Shown here: in pieces, positions 10,620 through 21,517 of the stretch
Position numbering within the stretch: the first letter of the stretch is position 1
How the letters are laid out: each line of letters begins with the position of its first letter
Assembly: GCF_030272615.1 (NCBI RefSeq)
Contig: NC_081414.1
Location: 762,729,648 to 762,793,647 of the forward strand
Length of the DNA stretch: 64,000 nucleotides
Source of the DNA: Cryptomeria japonica
Taxonomy: Eukaryota > Streptophyta > Pinopsida > Cupressales > Cupressaceae
Direction of reading: 5' to 3'
Notes under the pieces: model-generated
Told to the model about the DNA's origin: nothing
The model's database searches: none
Seen by the model: the letters and a program-made list of their open reading frames with translations, nothing else
Position numbers and translations under genes: made by a program

Positions 10620-11384
10620 TCAAGGGGAGGTCGACACTCCCCTCTTTTCATCCTTAGGGGAAGAAGTATTCTCCCCAAAGCTTTTATGTAAGCTCCTCTT
10701 AACAACCACAGATCTAGTGACCAAAGGACCAATTAGGCACTTGTTTTTCTTTCTGATGGAACTCAAGCAATGACCAACATTTTTCCCCTTGTCCAAAGAC
10801 AAGGTTGAAACCTTCTTAATCCTAGGAGAAGCAGACAACACTTGCTGAATACCTGCATCAATTTCTAATTGAGTTTTATGATTTTTTGGAGGTCTGCCCC
10901 TACCCAGTGACACAAGAGGGATAGGGAATTTCATCTCAACTTGAGCAATAGGAGGGCCTAAAGGAGAGGATGCCATTTTAACTGAAGGTGATTGAGGAGA
11001 AGACACCAGTCCTTGAGGTACCTCCTTATTTAAAACATCCTGAGAAACATCATTATTGAGTGCCTCAAAAGGATTAAAGGAAGGGGAAAGCGGAAAAGTC
11101 CTATGAATTAAATTCAAATCATTCTCAATAAAACACACAATCCTATCTGTAGCCTCCTCATCTAACTGATCCTTATTACTATTGAATAGGTTCACAACTT
11201 GCTGGACAATATGTTCATCTGGAGAAATATCTAGAAGTTCCCAAGTCTTCCCAAACCAAAGATTAGGCTTACTATATGCTAATTCTTTTACCTTCTGAAT
11301 TAGGAGAGAATCATCATTACTTAAGGGAGTAGACTTAAGAGGGGAATTAACCCCTTCAACCCCATTATGCTCTGAAATGTTCAT
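10620..11384 (-). CDS. LINE ORF1 C-terminal part (254 codons), partial
   Basis: Open minus-strand frame ending in TGA immediately before the ORF2 ATG at 10614, the ORF1/ORF2 spacing expected of a plant LINE. The protein is rich in S, P and K, with an acidic helical part (about residues 25-95) and basic clusters in the last 100 residues, such as LGRGRPPKNHKTQ (an AT-hook-like RGRPPK). It is probably the non-conserved tail of a DUF4283-type nucleic-acid-binding protein; the domain itself would lie upstream and is not recognisable. Start uncertain, because the frame is open only from 11384 and 11507-11707 holds another piece in a different frame. Confidence 0.6.
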   Translation of the reverse strand: MNISEHNGVEGVNSPLKSTPLSNDDSLLIQKVKELAYSKPNLWFGKTWELLDISPDEHIVQQVVNLFNSNKDQLDEEATDRIVCFIENDLNLIHRTFPLSPSFNPFEALNNDVSQDVLNKEVPQGLVSSPQSPSVKMASSPLGPPIAQVEMKFPIPLVSLGRGRPPKNHKTQLEIDAGIQQVLSASPRIKKVSTLSLDKGKNVGHCLSSIRKKNKCLIGPLVTRSVVVKRSLHKSFGENTSSPKDEKRGVSTSP

Positions 11385-12010
11385 CTGAGCACCCGACCCT
11401 TCTAAAGACCAGAGGCCTTATCACCTATGTTGCCATCAAGCCCACCCTCCTGAACAAAATTACAATGAATGGGACCTTGAGGGGAGGGAGGTCTTTTATG
11501 ACCACCCTAAACCTGACAAGCAAGCTTATAATTATTAACCGCTTTTGGCCTTGCCTGATTTAAATTGTTCAAAGAACACTCCATCTTATTAGAGGAAGCA
11601 TTATGGATAAACTGATCTACATTGTTCCCTTCGGGACCCTCCTTTGGCTGATAATTAGAATCAAAAGAGACATGGAGGGAAGGAGCTTTAGCAGGAACAT
11701 GATTCAAAGGGACATCAAAGCCACCCTATTATTTAGTTTCCTCTTCTAACCTTCTAGGGTAGATTTTCTACTTTTAAATTAACACAGAGAAGATCATAAG
11801 TCCATATGAGGCATTTCAAAACAACCTTCATAATTTGTAGAAAATTCCAAAAATTGCTTTTTGCATTCCGACTTAGTACTACTAATATTTAGAACTCTCA
11901 TCTTCTGGCTATTCAAGTATTTCTCACTATGACTTTTCCAATATAATTTGTAGTTGTCAATGGGCCCTTGGTATAATGATGGACTTGAAAGGCTCTAAAT
12001 GAGCCCACTA
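11385..12010 (-). mobile_element. Upstream part of the minus-strand LINE ORF1 (decayed)
   Basis: Broken coding-like stretch. 11507-11707 is a 66-codon open piece with the same compositional style as the ORF1 tail downstream. Frameshifts and stops separate the pieces and no domain is recognisable. Confidence 0.4.
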
Positions 12011-12049
12011 GGGAGAAAGTCTTGCTGATTGCAAGAATTTGACATCATA

Positions 12050-12375
12050 AGGGATGAGGCCAGGATCATGGGCCAAGCAAATTTGGCAGAATGGATACCC
12101 CTTAGTCCTTGGCTCTTATCCAAAGAGGTTCATCCTATTGGCTCGTGCCCTCGTATCGAGTAGAGAAAACTACTTTGTGAAGGCCCTCGTTGAGCTGGTA
12201 GCTTGCGGGCTACATGCCCTTGTTGGGCTATGGCAGCTTGCGGGCTTCATGCCCTTGTTGGGCTATCATGCTTATAGGTCTGGACCTCCATCAAAAAATA
12301 TAATTTGTATTTGTATTTTTCTTATTTTTACTCACACCAATACATCAATATCTCTCTTTATTAAAAAAAGATAAG
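12050..12375 (+). repeat. Short GC-richer segment with a 36-bp direct repeat and A-rich end
   Basis: Between about 12198 and 12269 a unit starting GCTTGCGGGCT and containing CATGCCCTTGTTGGGCTAT occurs twice in tandem. The segment ends in TTTATTAAAAAAAG, resembling a retroposon 3' end. The 106-codon frame across it is not protein-like. Origin not recognised. Confidence 0.4.
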
Positions 12376-13196
12376 TATCTTCAACTCTAATCACTTACAC
12401 CAGTGCATAAATTCCCTTAGTCTTAACTTTGAATGCATTTCTATTTTGCAAGAAAGGCTCATCAAGATTAACTCCCCAAATTATTTTCAAGGGACTGACA
12501 TCATACACTAGAGAAAACAAAAAGGGGCCTTGAACTATTTTATTACATCTCTGACAAAAAATATTGACATGGTTTGAATTTGTATAATTTTATTTTACAT
12601 TTATAATCATATAAATTTCTATCAACGTTATCCATTGCACCTCACCTAGGTGCAAGTGCTAGTTACAAATATTTTCAAAGTGAAAGGGATTATTCAATTC
12701 TTGAAAGGAGACGAGGACAACAAGATATTTTCTTTTCAAGCACAATCTTTTGTACAGGGGTATGGGATTTTGTGAGTGTTTTATTGTCATCAAGGAAATA
12801 AAGGAGATATTTTGAATCTATTTATTTATTCATATTTCCTTTTTTATTTGGCTTTGTAATTATTATTTGATGTCTTCTTTGTTATATCAAATTATGTATG
12901 TTTTTGTTATAGAGTTTGCAAATTCTAATTTAGTCATGAATTTGAAAAGAATTACCACTTTTTCTGTTGATTATCATTTGTAAGTACATAGTGAATGATT
13001 TGTGTATCATTTATCTTTGTTCTTTTTATTCTGAGTTTATAATCACATTTGTGTCATGACTATGCATAGATTTTATCTTTGCCTTTCTTTCTTTCTCGCC
13101 AAAAGCATACCTTTGAAAACCAAATTTTGTCATACTAAAGAGCTACTCCTCTTAAATGCAAAAGAACATCACAAATGCAATGGTGATATCTCCAAT
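12376..13196. other. Stretch without recognisable genes
   Basis: AT-rich sequence with no protein family or clear repeat structure seen on either strand. Confidence 0.5.
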
Positions 13197-13938
13197 TGTT
13201 GGTGGTATTTATCTTTATTAGTTGGGCAATTATAGTTAAAAACAATTATTTTTCATAAAGACAAACCTGTTAACCAATAGGTTGTAAGAAGATCAACTGT
13301 TAATAGTTAGTTATGACAATCTCTCTTACAGTTGTAAGTGATATCATAACTTATGATAGATTTTATAATAACTATTAGGTGTGTAAGAACACCTATCATA
13401 TTGCATTATAGTAAATTTTGGGTGCCCAAGTTTGTAGGTATGTGCAAGGAACTAGAAAATAATGTACAAGTGTTATTTGTATGCTTAAGGTGGTTGGAAA
13501 ATGTGCCACTTGCTTTTGGATGACCAATGTAATTTGGGCTAGCCTCCTCACTTTATTTCTCTATAAATTGGATGTCTTGGAGAGTATAATGTATTGAGTT
13601 TTATGTAGGAGAAGTTGAGCTGCTAGAATCATTTTGAGTGTAGGATTGATTGTGGTATACTCCTATTTAAGAATCCTATTTGTGTGATTGTATTGGAACT
13701 ACTTTGCTTATAGGTAATACAAAGTGTTGTGCTTTTGGAGTGTGGGTTTTTTCAACCGAAAGGGTTACCTCCATATTGTATATCACGTGTTCATAATGGT
13801 AATATTTATGCATATTTAATATCACTTTTTGTATGTGTTTCTTTATTGCAGTAATTAAGATTTGTAGGAAAAAATGACACAATCTATCCCACTAGGTTAG
13901 TGTTTGGAAGCATTTTCCTGAAATTTTCTTCCTAGTCA
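13197..13938 (+). mobile_element. Probable Copia-type 5' LTR (lone)
   Basis: The right boundary is supported by a Met-tRNA-type primer site two bases after the terminal CA at 13937-13938. A promoter-like CTATAAATTGG lies at 13561-13571. The left boundary is placed at TGTTGG (13197) from the usual TG start and plausible LTR length and is uncertain. No gag follows and no matching 3' LTR is in the window, so this is a truncated remnant. Confidence 0.55.
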
Positions 13939-13940
13939 AT

Positions 13941-13954
13941 TGGTATTAGAGCCT
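13941..13954 (+). other. Retrotransposon primer-binding site
   Basis: TGGTATTAGAGCCT, one mismatch from the canonical TGGTATCAGAGCCT complementary to the 3' end of initiator Met-tRNA, placed two bases after the LTR end. Confidence 0.75.
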
Positions 13955-15124
13955 GACCATTTTTGGTCCCGTTGTAGTATCCAGAACAAAACCTGACACC
14001 ATGTCCCAATATGTTTGGGATACGATATATTGAAAAGATTAGGACATCATAAGGTTCTATTTAGTAGACTCCGTCGAGTGAATCCTACTAAGAACAATAG
14101 ATTGATGCAGAAAAATTGACCCATACATCTCAATAGACCAACAAATCCCTTACCAAGTAACCTCTTTTCTTAGAAAGGTTCATATAATTATCAACCAAGG
14201 ATACATATTCTTGGATAATGCTGGCACCATATGTGCAACCAAAGGCTCCATAAGTTATCGATCAATTGTGTATGGGTGAATTCACAAAGCTGGTTCCCAC
14301 TTTTGCTAATGAAGGAATTTGGCGAAAGTGGGAAGTTTAATTTTTGAGGGGTTTGTGCGAAATAGGGGTGTTCGCTCGAACTACCCCTTGGAGTTCGAGT
14401 GAACCATGTTGCGGTCTTGGGTTCGCTCGAACCATGCGTGGTTTTTGGGGTTTGAGTGAACCCACTTTAATATTATTATTTTAAGGGGTTCAAGTGAACC
14501 CCCCCTTCACTCGAACCCATTTTCAGTTAGGTTTTTTTAAAACATTTATAAATAGTGAATGTGATAGTTAAAGAGTCATTGTCAAATTTGTCTTTTTCTG
14601 TCTAGTGGGGGTTGGATCGAACCAGTCGTCAGCATCACGTCATCGAACTTTGTTTGCAGTAGCTAGCATATTTCATATTTCAATTTTTGACCTTTATTAT
14701 ATCAGGTGCACAAAACAACCCTTTGTTTGGTTTAATAATGTCTTTTTTTATTAAATTAGTAAATAATTTGTTTGTTAATTTGTTTTTTTAATTAAATAAT
14801 TGTATATAGTTATTGTTTTTCAACATTTTAGAAAAATATTTGATAATTTAAATTGTTTTTTATTATTTTAGAAAAATGTTTGATAATTTAATGTTTTGAC
14901 TGAAATGTGTCAATTTGTTTTTAAAATTACATAACTGTATATATGTATTTTTTTTTCAACATTTTAAAAATTTGTTATGAAAAACATAGAAAACTAAGGT
15001 AGTAAATCAAACATTAGAAAAACATGAGCGAAAAAAGAAAATTAGAAAAATGTCACAAACGTAAATATAATAAATTAAATGTTAGAAAAATTAATAAATT
15101 TAAATTTAAAAAAACATTAGAAAA
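13955..15124. other. Non-coding stretch with clustered GTTCGCTCGAAC-type motifs
   Basis: No gene recognised. Between 14366 and 14515 there are about six occurrences, in both orientations, of motifs like GTTCGCTCGAAC, GTTCGAGTGAACC and TTCACTCGAACCC. Just before lies a hairpin with arms TCCCACTTTTGC (about 14295-14306) and GCGAAAGTGGGA. The remainder (14690-15120) is AT-rich. Confidence 0.5.
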
Positions 15125-16499
15125 TTTAGATAACACGGGATGTTAATATTGTGACACATTTTCACATCCTATTACACACACAACATGACCCCTTAAGATC
15201 ATATATGCCCTGATGACACTATACATTCCCTTGAGACCATACAGGATCACGCATAACATACTAGTGTACATATGACATTCCCTTTAGGATCACATAGTGT
15301 CCTAAGGGGTCATACGTGGTCCTAAGGGGTCACACACGTCTTATAACACATGCATGACCCATTAGAACCACATATGACCCCTTATAACATCCTAGTGTGA
15401 ACGACATACCCCTTAGTCCATCACATTATGTCTTAAGGGGTCGTATGTGGTCCTAAGAGGTCACACATGCATTAACACATGTGTGAAGCCTTAGTAGGTC
15501 ACATACGACCCCTTATAACATCCTACTGTACATATGACATTCCTATTAGGATCACATAGTGTCCTAAGGGGTCATATATGGTCCCAAGGGGTCACACATG
15601 TGTTATAACAAACGTGTGACCCATTAGAACCACATATGACCCCTTATAAAATCCTAGTGTGAATGACATACCCCTTAGTCCATCACATAGTGTCTTAAGG
15701 GGTCATATGTGGTCCTAAGGGCTCATGCATGCATTAACACATGCGTGACCCCTTAGTAGGTCACATAGGACCCCTTATAACATCCTACTATACATATGCC
15801 ATTCCCCTTAGGATCACATAGTGTCGTAAGGGGTCATATGTGATCCTAAGGGGTCACGCATGTGTTATAACATATACGTGCCCCATTAGAACCGCATATG
15901 ACCCCTTATAACATTCTAGTGTTATAAACATACCACTTAGTCCATCACATAGTGCCTTAAGGGGTCACACATGCATTAACACATGCGTGACCCCTTAGTA
16001 GGGCACATACGACCCCTTATAACATCCTACTGTACATATGACATTCCCCTTAGGATCACATAGTGTCCTAAGGGGTCATATATGGTCCTGAGGGGTCACA
16101 CATGTGTTGTAACACATGTGTGACCCATTAGAACTGCTTATGACCTCTTATAACATCCTAGTGTGAATGACATACCCCTTAGTACATCACATAGTGTCTT
16201 AAAGGGTCGTATGTGGTCCTAAGGGGTCACGCATGCACTAACACATGCATGACCCCTTAGTAGGTCACATAGGACCCCTTATAACATCCTACTGTACATA
16301 TGACATTCCCTTTAGGATCACATAGTATCCTAAGGGGTCATATGTGCTCCTGGGGGGTCACGCATGTGTTATAACACATGTGTGACCCATTAGAACTACA
16401 TATGACCTCTTATAACATCCTAGTGTGAACGACATACCCCTTAGTCCATCACATAGTGTCTTAAGGGGTCGTATGTGGTCCTAAGGGGTCACACATGCA

Positions 16500-18490
16500 T
16501 TAACACATGTGTGACCCCTTAGTAGGTCACATAGAACCCCTTATAATATCCTACTATACATATGACATTCCCTATAGGATCACATAGTGTCCTAAGGGGC
16601 CATATGTGGTCCCAGGGGGTCATGCATGTGGTATAACACATGCGTAACCCATTAGAACCATATATGACCCCTTATAACATCCTAGCGTGAACGACATACC
16701 CCTTAGTCCATCACATAGTGTCTTAAGGGGTCATATGTGGTCCTAAGAGGTCACGCATGCATTAACACATGCGTGACCTCTGAGTAGGTCAAATAGGACC
16801 CCTTATAACATCCTACTGTACATATGACATTCCCCTTAGGATCACATAGTGTCCTAAGGGGTCATATGTGGTCCTAAGTGGTCACACATGTGTTATAACA
16901 CATGCGTGACCCATTAGAACCACATATGACCCCTTATAACATCCTAGTGTGAATGACATACCCCTTATTCCATCACATAGTGTCTTAAGGGGTCGTATGT
17001 GGTCCTAAGGGGTCACGCATGCATTAACACATGAGTGACCCCTTAGTAGGTCACATAGGACCCCTTATAACATCTTAGTGTGAATGACATACCCCTTAGT
17101 CCATCACATAGTGTCTTAAGGTGTCGTATTTGGTCCTAATGGGTCACGCATGCATTAACACATGCGTGAGCCCTTAGTAGGTCATATAGGACCCCTTATA
17201 ACATCGTAGTGTGAACGACATACCCCTTAGTCCATCACATAGTGTCTTAAGGGGTCGTATGTGGTCCTAAGGGGTCACACATGCATTAACACATGCGTGA
17301 CCCCTTAGTAGGTCACACAGGACCACTTATAACATCCTAGTGTGAACGACATACCCCTTAGTCCATCACATAGTGTCTTAAGGGGTCCTATGTGGTCCTA
17401 AGGGGTCATGCATGCATTACTACATACGTGACCCCTTAGTAGGCCATAATTGACCCCTTATAACATCCTATTGTACATATGGCATTCCCTTTAGGATCAC
17501 ATAGTGTCCTAATGGGTCATATGTGGTCCTGAGGGGTCACACATGTGTTATAACACATACATGACCCATTAGATTCGCATATGACCCCTTATAACATTCT
17601 AGTGTTATAAACATACCCCTTAGTCCATCACATAGTGCCTTAAGGGGTCACACATGCATTAACACATGCGTGACCCCTTAGTAGGTTAGATAGGACCCCT
17701 TATAACATCCTACTGTACATATAACATTCCCCTTGGGATTGCTTAGTGTCCTAAGGGGTCATATGTGGTTGTGACCAACTAGGATGTTACAAGGGGTCAT
17801 ATGTGGTTCTAATGGGTCACACATGTGTTATAACACATGTGTGACCCCTTAGGACCACATATGACCCCTTAGGACACTATGTGATCCTAAGGGGAATGTC
17901 ATATGTATAATAGGATGTTATATGGGGTCCTATGTGACCTACTAAGGGGTCATGGATGTGTTAATGCATATGTGATCCCTTAGGAGCACATACAAACCCT
18001 TAAGACACTATGTGATGGACTAAGGGGTATTTCATTCACACTAGGATGTTATAAGGGGACATATGTGGTTCTAATGGGTCGCGCATGTGTTATAACACAT
18101 GCGTGACCCCCCTGGGACCATATATGACCCCTTAGGACATTATGTGATCCTAACGGGAATGTCATATGTACAATAGGATGTTATAAGGGGTCGTATGTGT
18201 CCTACTAAGGGGTCAAACATATGTTAATGCATGCGTGACCCCTTAGGACCACATACAATCCCTTAAGACACTTTGTTATGGACTAAGGGGTATTTCGTTC
18301 ACACTAGGATGTCCTAAGGGGTCATATGTGGTCCTGAGGGGTCACGCATATGTTATAACACATGCGTGACCCATTACAACCACTTATGACCTCTTATAAC
18401 ATCCTACTGTGAACAAAATACCCCTTAGTCCATAACAAAGTGTCTTAAGGGATCGTATGTGGTCCTAAGGGGTCACGCATGCATTAACAC
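16500..18490. repeat. Higher-order satellite repeat, copy A (~1.99 kb)
   Basis: Shares private variants with 18490-20480 at an offset of 1.98-1.99 kb: TTATAATATCCTACTATAC at 16541 and 18535, CCCAGGGGGTCA in the next unit, and GTGACCA(A/T)CTAGGATG at 17771 and 19755. This is a block duplication inside the array. Confidence 0.88.
17771..18313 (-). repeat. Strand-switched block within the satellite (first)
   Basis: Here the spacer appears as CTATGTGATGGACTAAGGGG, the reverse complement of the form in the rest of the array. The units are therefore inverted over about 540 bp. An equivalent inverted block is at 19755-20297. Confidence 0.8.
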
Positions 18491-20480
18491 ATGTGTGACC
18501 CCTTAGTAGGTCACATAGGACCCCTTATAATATCCTACTATACATATGACATTCCCTATAGGATCACATAGTGTTCTAAGGGGCCATATGTGGTCCCAGG
18601 GGGTCACGCATGTGGTATAACACATGCGTAACCCATTAGAACCATATATGACCCCTTATAACATCCTAGCGTGAACGACATACCCCTTAGTCCATCACAT
18701 AGTGTCTTAAGGGGTCATATGTGGTCCTAAGAGGTCACGCATGCATTAACACATGCGTGACCCCTGAGTAGGTCAAATAGGACCCCTTATAACATCCTAC
18801 TGTACATATGACATTCCCCTTAGGATCACATAGTGTCCTAAGGGGTCATGTGTGGTCCTAAGTGGTCACACATGTTTTATAACACATGCGTGACCCATTA
18901 GAACCACATATGACCCCTTATAACATCCTAGTGTGAATGACATACCCCTTATTCCATCACATAGTGTCTTAAGGGGTTGTATGTGGTCCTAAGGGGTCAC
19001 GCATGCATTAACACATGAGTGACCCCTTAGTAGGTCACATAGGACCCCTTATAACATCTTAGTGTGAACGACATACCCCTTAGTCCATCACATAGTGTCT
19101 TAAGGGGTCGTATGTGGTCCTAATGGGTCACGCATGCATTAACACATGCGTGAGCCCTTAGTAGGTCACATAGGACCCCTTATAACATTGTAGTGTGAAC
19201 GACATACCCCTTAGTCCATCACATAGTGTCTTAAGGGGTTGTATGTGGTCCTAAGGGGTCACACATGCATTAACACATGCGTGACCCCTTAGTAGGTCAC
19301 ACAGGACCACTTATAACATCCTAGTGTGAACAACATACCCCTTGGTCCATCACATAGTGTCTTAAGGGGTCCTATGTGGTCCTAAGGGGTCATGCATGCA
19401 TTAACACATACGTGACCCCTTAGTAGGCCATAGTTGACCCCTTATAACATCCTATTGTACATATGGCATTCCCTTTAGGATCACATAGTGTCCTAATGGG
19501 TCATATGTGGTCCTGAGGGGTCACGCATGTGTTATAACACATACATGACCCATTAGATTCGCATATGACCCCTTATAACATTCTAGTGTTATAAACATAC
19601 CCCTTAGTCCATCACATAGTGCCTTAAGGGGTCACACATGCATTAACACATGCGTGACCCCTTAGTAGGTTAGATAGGACCCCTTATAACATCCTACTGT
19701 ACATATAACATTCCCCTTGGGATTGCATAGTGTCCTAAGGGGTCATATGTGGTTGTGACCATCTAGGATGTTACAAGGGGTCATATGTGGTTCTAATGGG
19801 TCACACATGTGTTATAACACATGTGTGACCCCTTAGGACCACATATGACCCCTTAGGACACTATGTGATCCTAAGGGGAATGTCATATGTATAATAGGAT
19901 GTTATATGGGGTCCTATGTGACCTACAAGGGGTCATGCATGTGTTAATGCATATGTGATCCCTTAGGAGCACATACGAACCCTTAAGACACTATGTGATG
20001 GACTAAGGGGTATTTCATTCACACTAGGATGTTATAAGGGGTCATATGCGGTTCTAATGGGTCGCGCATGTGTTATAACACATGCATGACCCCTTGGGAC
20101 CATATATGACCCCTTAGGACAGTATGTGATCCTAACGGGAATGTCATATGTACAATAGGATGTTATAAGGGGTCCTATGTGTCCTACTAAGGGGTCACAC
20201 ATGTGTTAATGCATGCGTGACCCCTTAGGACCACATACGATCCCTTAAGACACTCTGTTATGGACTAAGGGGTATTTCGTTCACACTAGGATGTCCTAAG
20301 GGGTCATATGTGGTCCTGAGGGGTCACGCATATGTTATAACACATGCGTGACCCATTACAACCACTTATGACCTCTTATAACATCCTACTGTGAACAAAA
20401 TACCCCTTAGTCCATAACAAAGTGTCTTAAGGGATCGTATGTGGTCCTAAGGGGTCACGCATGCATTAACACATGTGTGA
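18490..20480. repeat. Higher-order satellite repeat, copy B (~1.98 kb)
   Basis: Second copy of the block at 16500-18490, with only scattered single-base and small indel differences by eye. Both end in the private variant CATAACAAAGTGTCTTAAGG (18432 and 20412). Confidence 0.88.
19755..20297 (-). repeat. Strand-switched block within the satellite (second)
   Basis: The same inverted block as 17771-18313, carried along by the ~2-kb higher-order duplication. Confidence 0.8.
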
Positions 20481-21110
20481 ACCCTTAGTAGGTCACATAG
20501 GACCCCTTATAACATCCTATTGTACATATGACATTCCCGTTAGGATCACATACTGTCCTAAGGGGTCATATATGGTCGTCGGGGGTCACGCATGTGTTAT
20601 AACACATGCGTGACCCATTAGAACCGCATATGACCCCTTATAACATCCTAGTGTGAATGAAATACCCCTTAGTCCATCACATAGTGTCTTAGGGGTTCGT
20701 ATGTGCTCCTAAGGGATCACACATGCATTAACACATGCATGAGCCCTTAGTAGGTCACATAGGACCCCATATAACATCCTACTATACATATGACATTCCC
20801 CTTAGGATCACATAGTGTCCTAAGGGGTCATATGTGGTCCTAAGGGGTCACACATGTGTTATAACACATGTGTGACCCATTAGAACCACATATGATCCCT
20901 TGTAACATCCTAGTGTGAACAACATACCCCTTAGTCCATCACATAGTGTCTTAAGGGGTCATATGTGGTGCTAAGAGGTCACGCATGCATTAACACATGT
21001 GTGACCCCTTAGTAGGCCACATAGGACCCCTTATAACATCCTAGTGTACATATGACGTAGTGTCTTAAGGGTCGTATGACATTCCCCTTAAGATCACATA
21101 TTCCAGATTT

Positions 21111-21517
21111 AATACTTTTATAATCATATGGGCCCAAATTACAAAAATACAATGACCTCTTTTTTTTTTTAGACATTTCGTTCAATTACAAAAAAATTGT
21201 CAAAAAATTTAGAGACTTGTTGCATTCCATGTTATATATCATGTTCTTGAATTTTTTATGTATTTCAATGATTTAAATATACACGTGTTAGATCTATCTA
21301 TCTCTCTGAAATATATGTTATCTCTAGATCTAAAATATATGTTATCTCTCTCTCTCTCTCTAAAATATTTTAATTTTTTATGTATTTTTTGAAAATGAAA
21401 ATGATCTCTCTCTCTCTTATGAAGATTTATATGTATAATCTCTCTCTATCTCTCATGAAAATGATCTCTCACTTTGCTTACGTATTTATTTTAACTTTAT
21501 GACATGTACCTAGATAG
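21111..21517. other. AT-rich and CT-microsatellite stretch before the unknown gene
   Basis: Contains several CT/TC microsatellites (around 21347-21363, 21403-21418 and 21438-21455) and a T-run. No gene. It could be the promoter or leader of the frame starting at 21518, but no defined element is seen. Confidence 0.5.

Larger units (their letters stand above)
15125..21110. repeat. 6-kb satellite array of near-palindromic units
   Basis: Tandem array with a repeat of about 250-270 bp made of two related half-units. Each half-unit centres on a palindrome: one type has TTATAA at the centre flanked by CACATG/CATGTG arms, the other GCATTAACACATGCGTGACC. Spacers include ACATCCTAGTGTGAA, CCATCACATAGTG and GGGGTCATATGTGG. 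A perfect 34-bp palindrome with arm GGGTCACACATGTGTTA lies at 17814-17847 and pairing extends to about 80 bp with few mismatches. No open frame of note. Array edges are gradual, with degenerate units near 15125-15250 and at the right end. Confidence 0.95.

Noticed and set aside
15125-21110. Regularly spaced palindromic repeats resembling a CRISPR array
   Set aside because: The spacers repeat too, units are near-identical over their whole length, there are no cas genes and the context is eukaryotic. It is a satellite.
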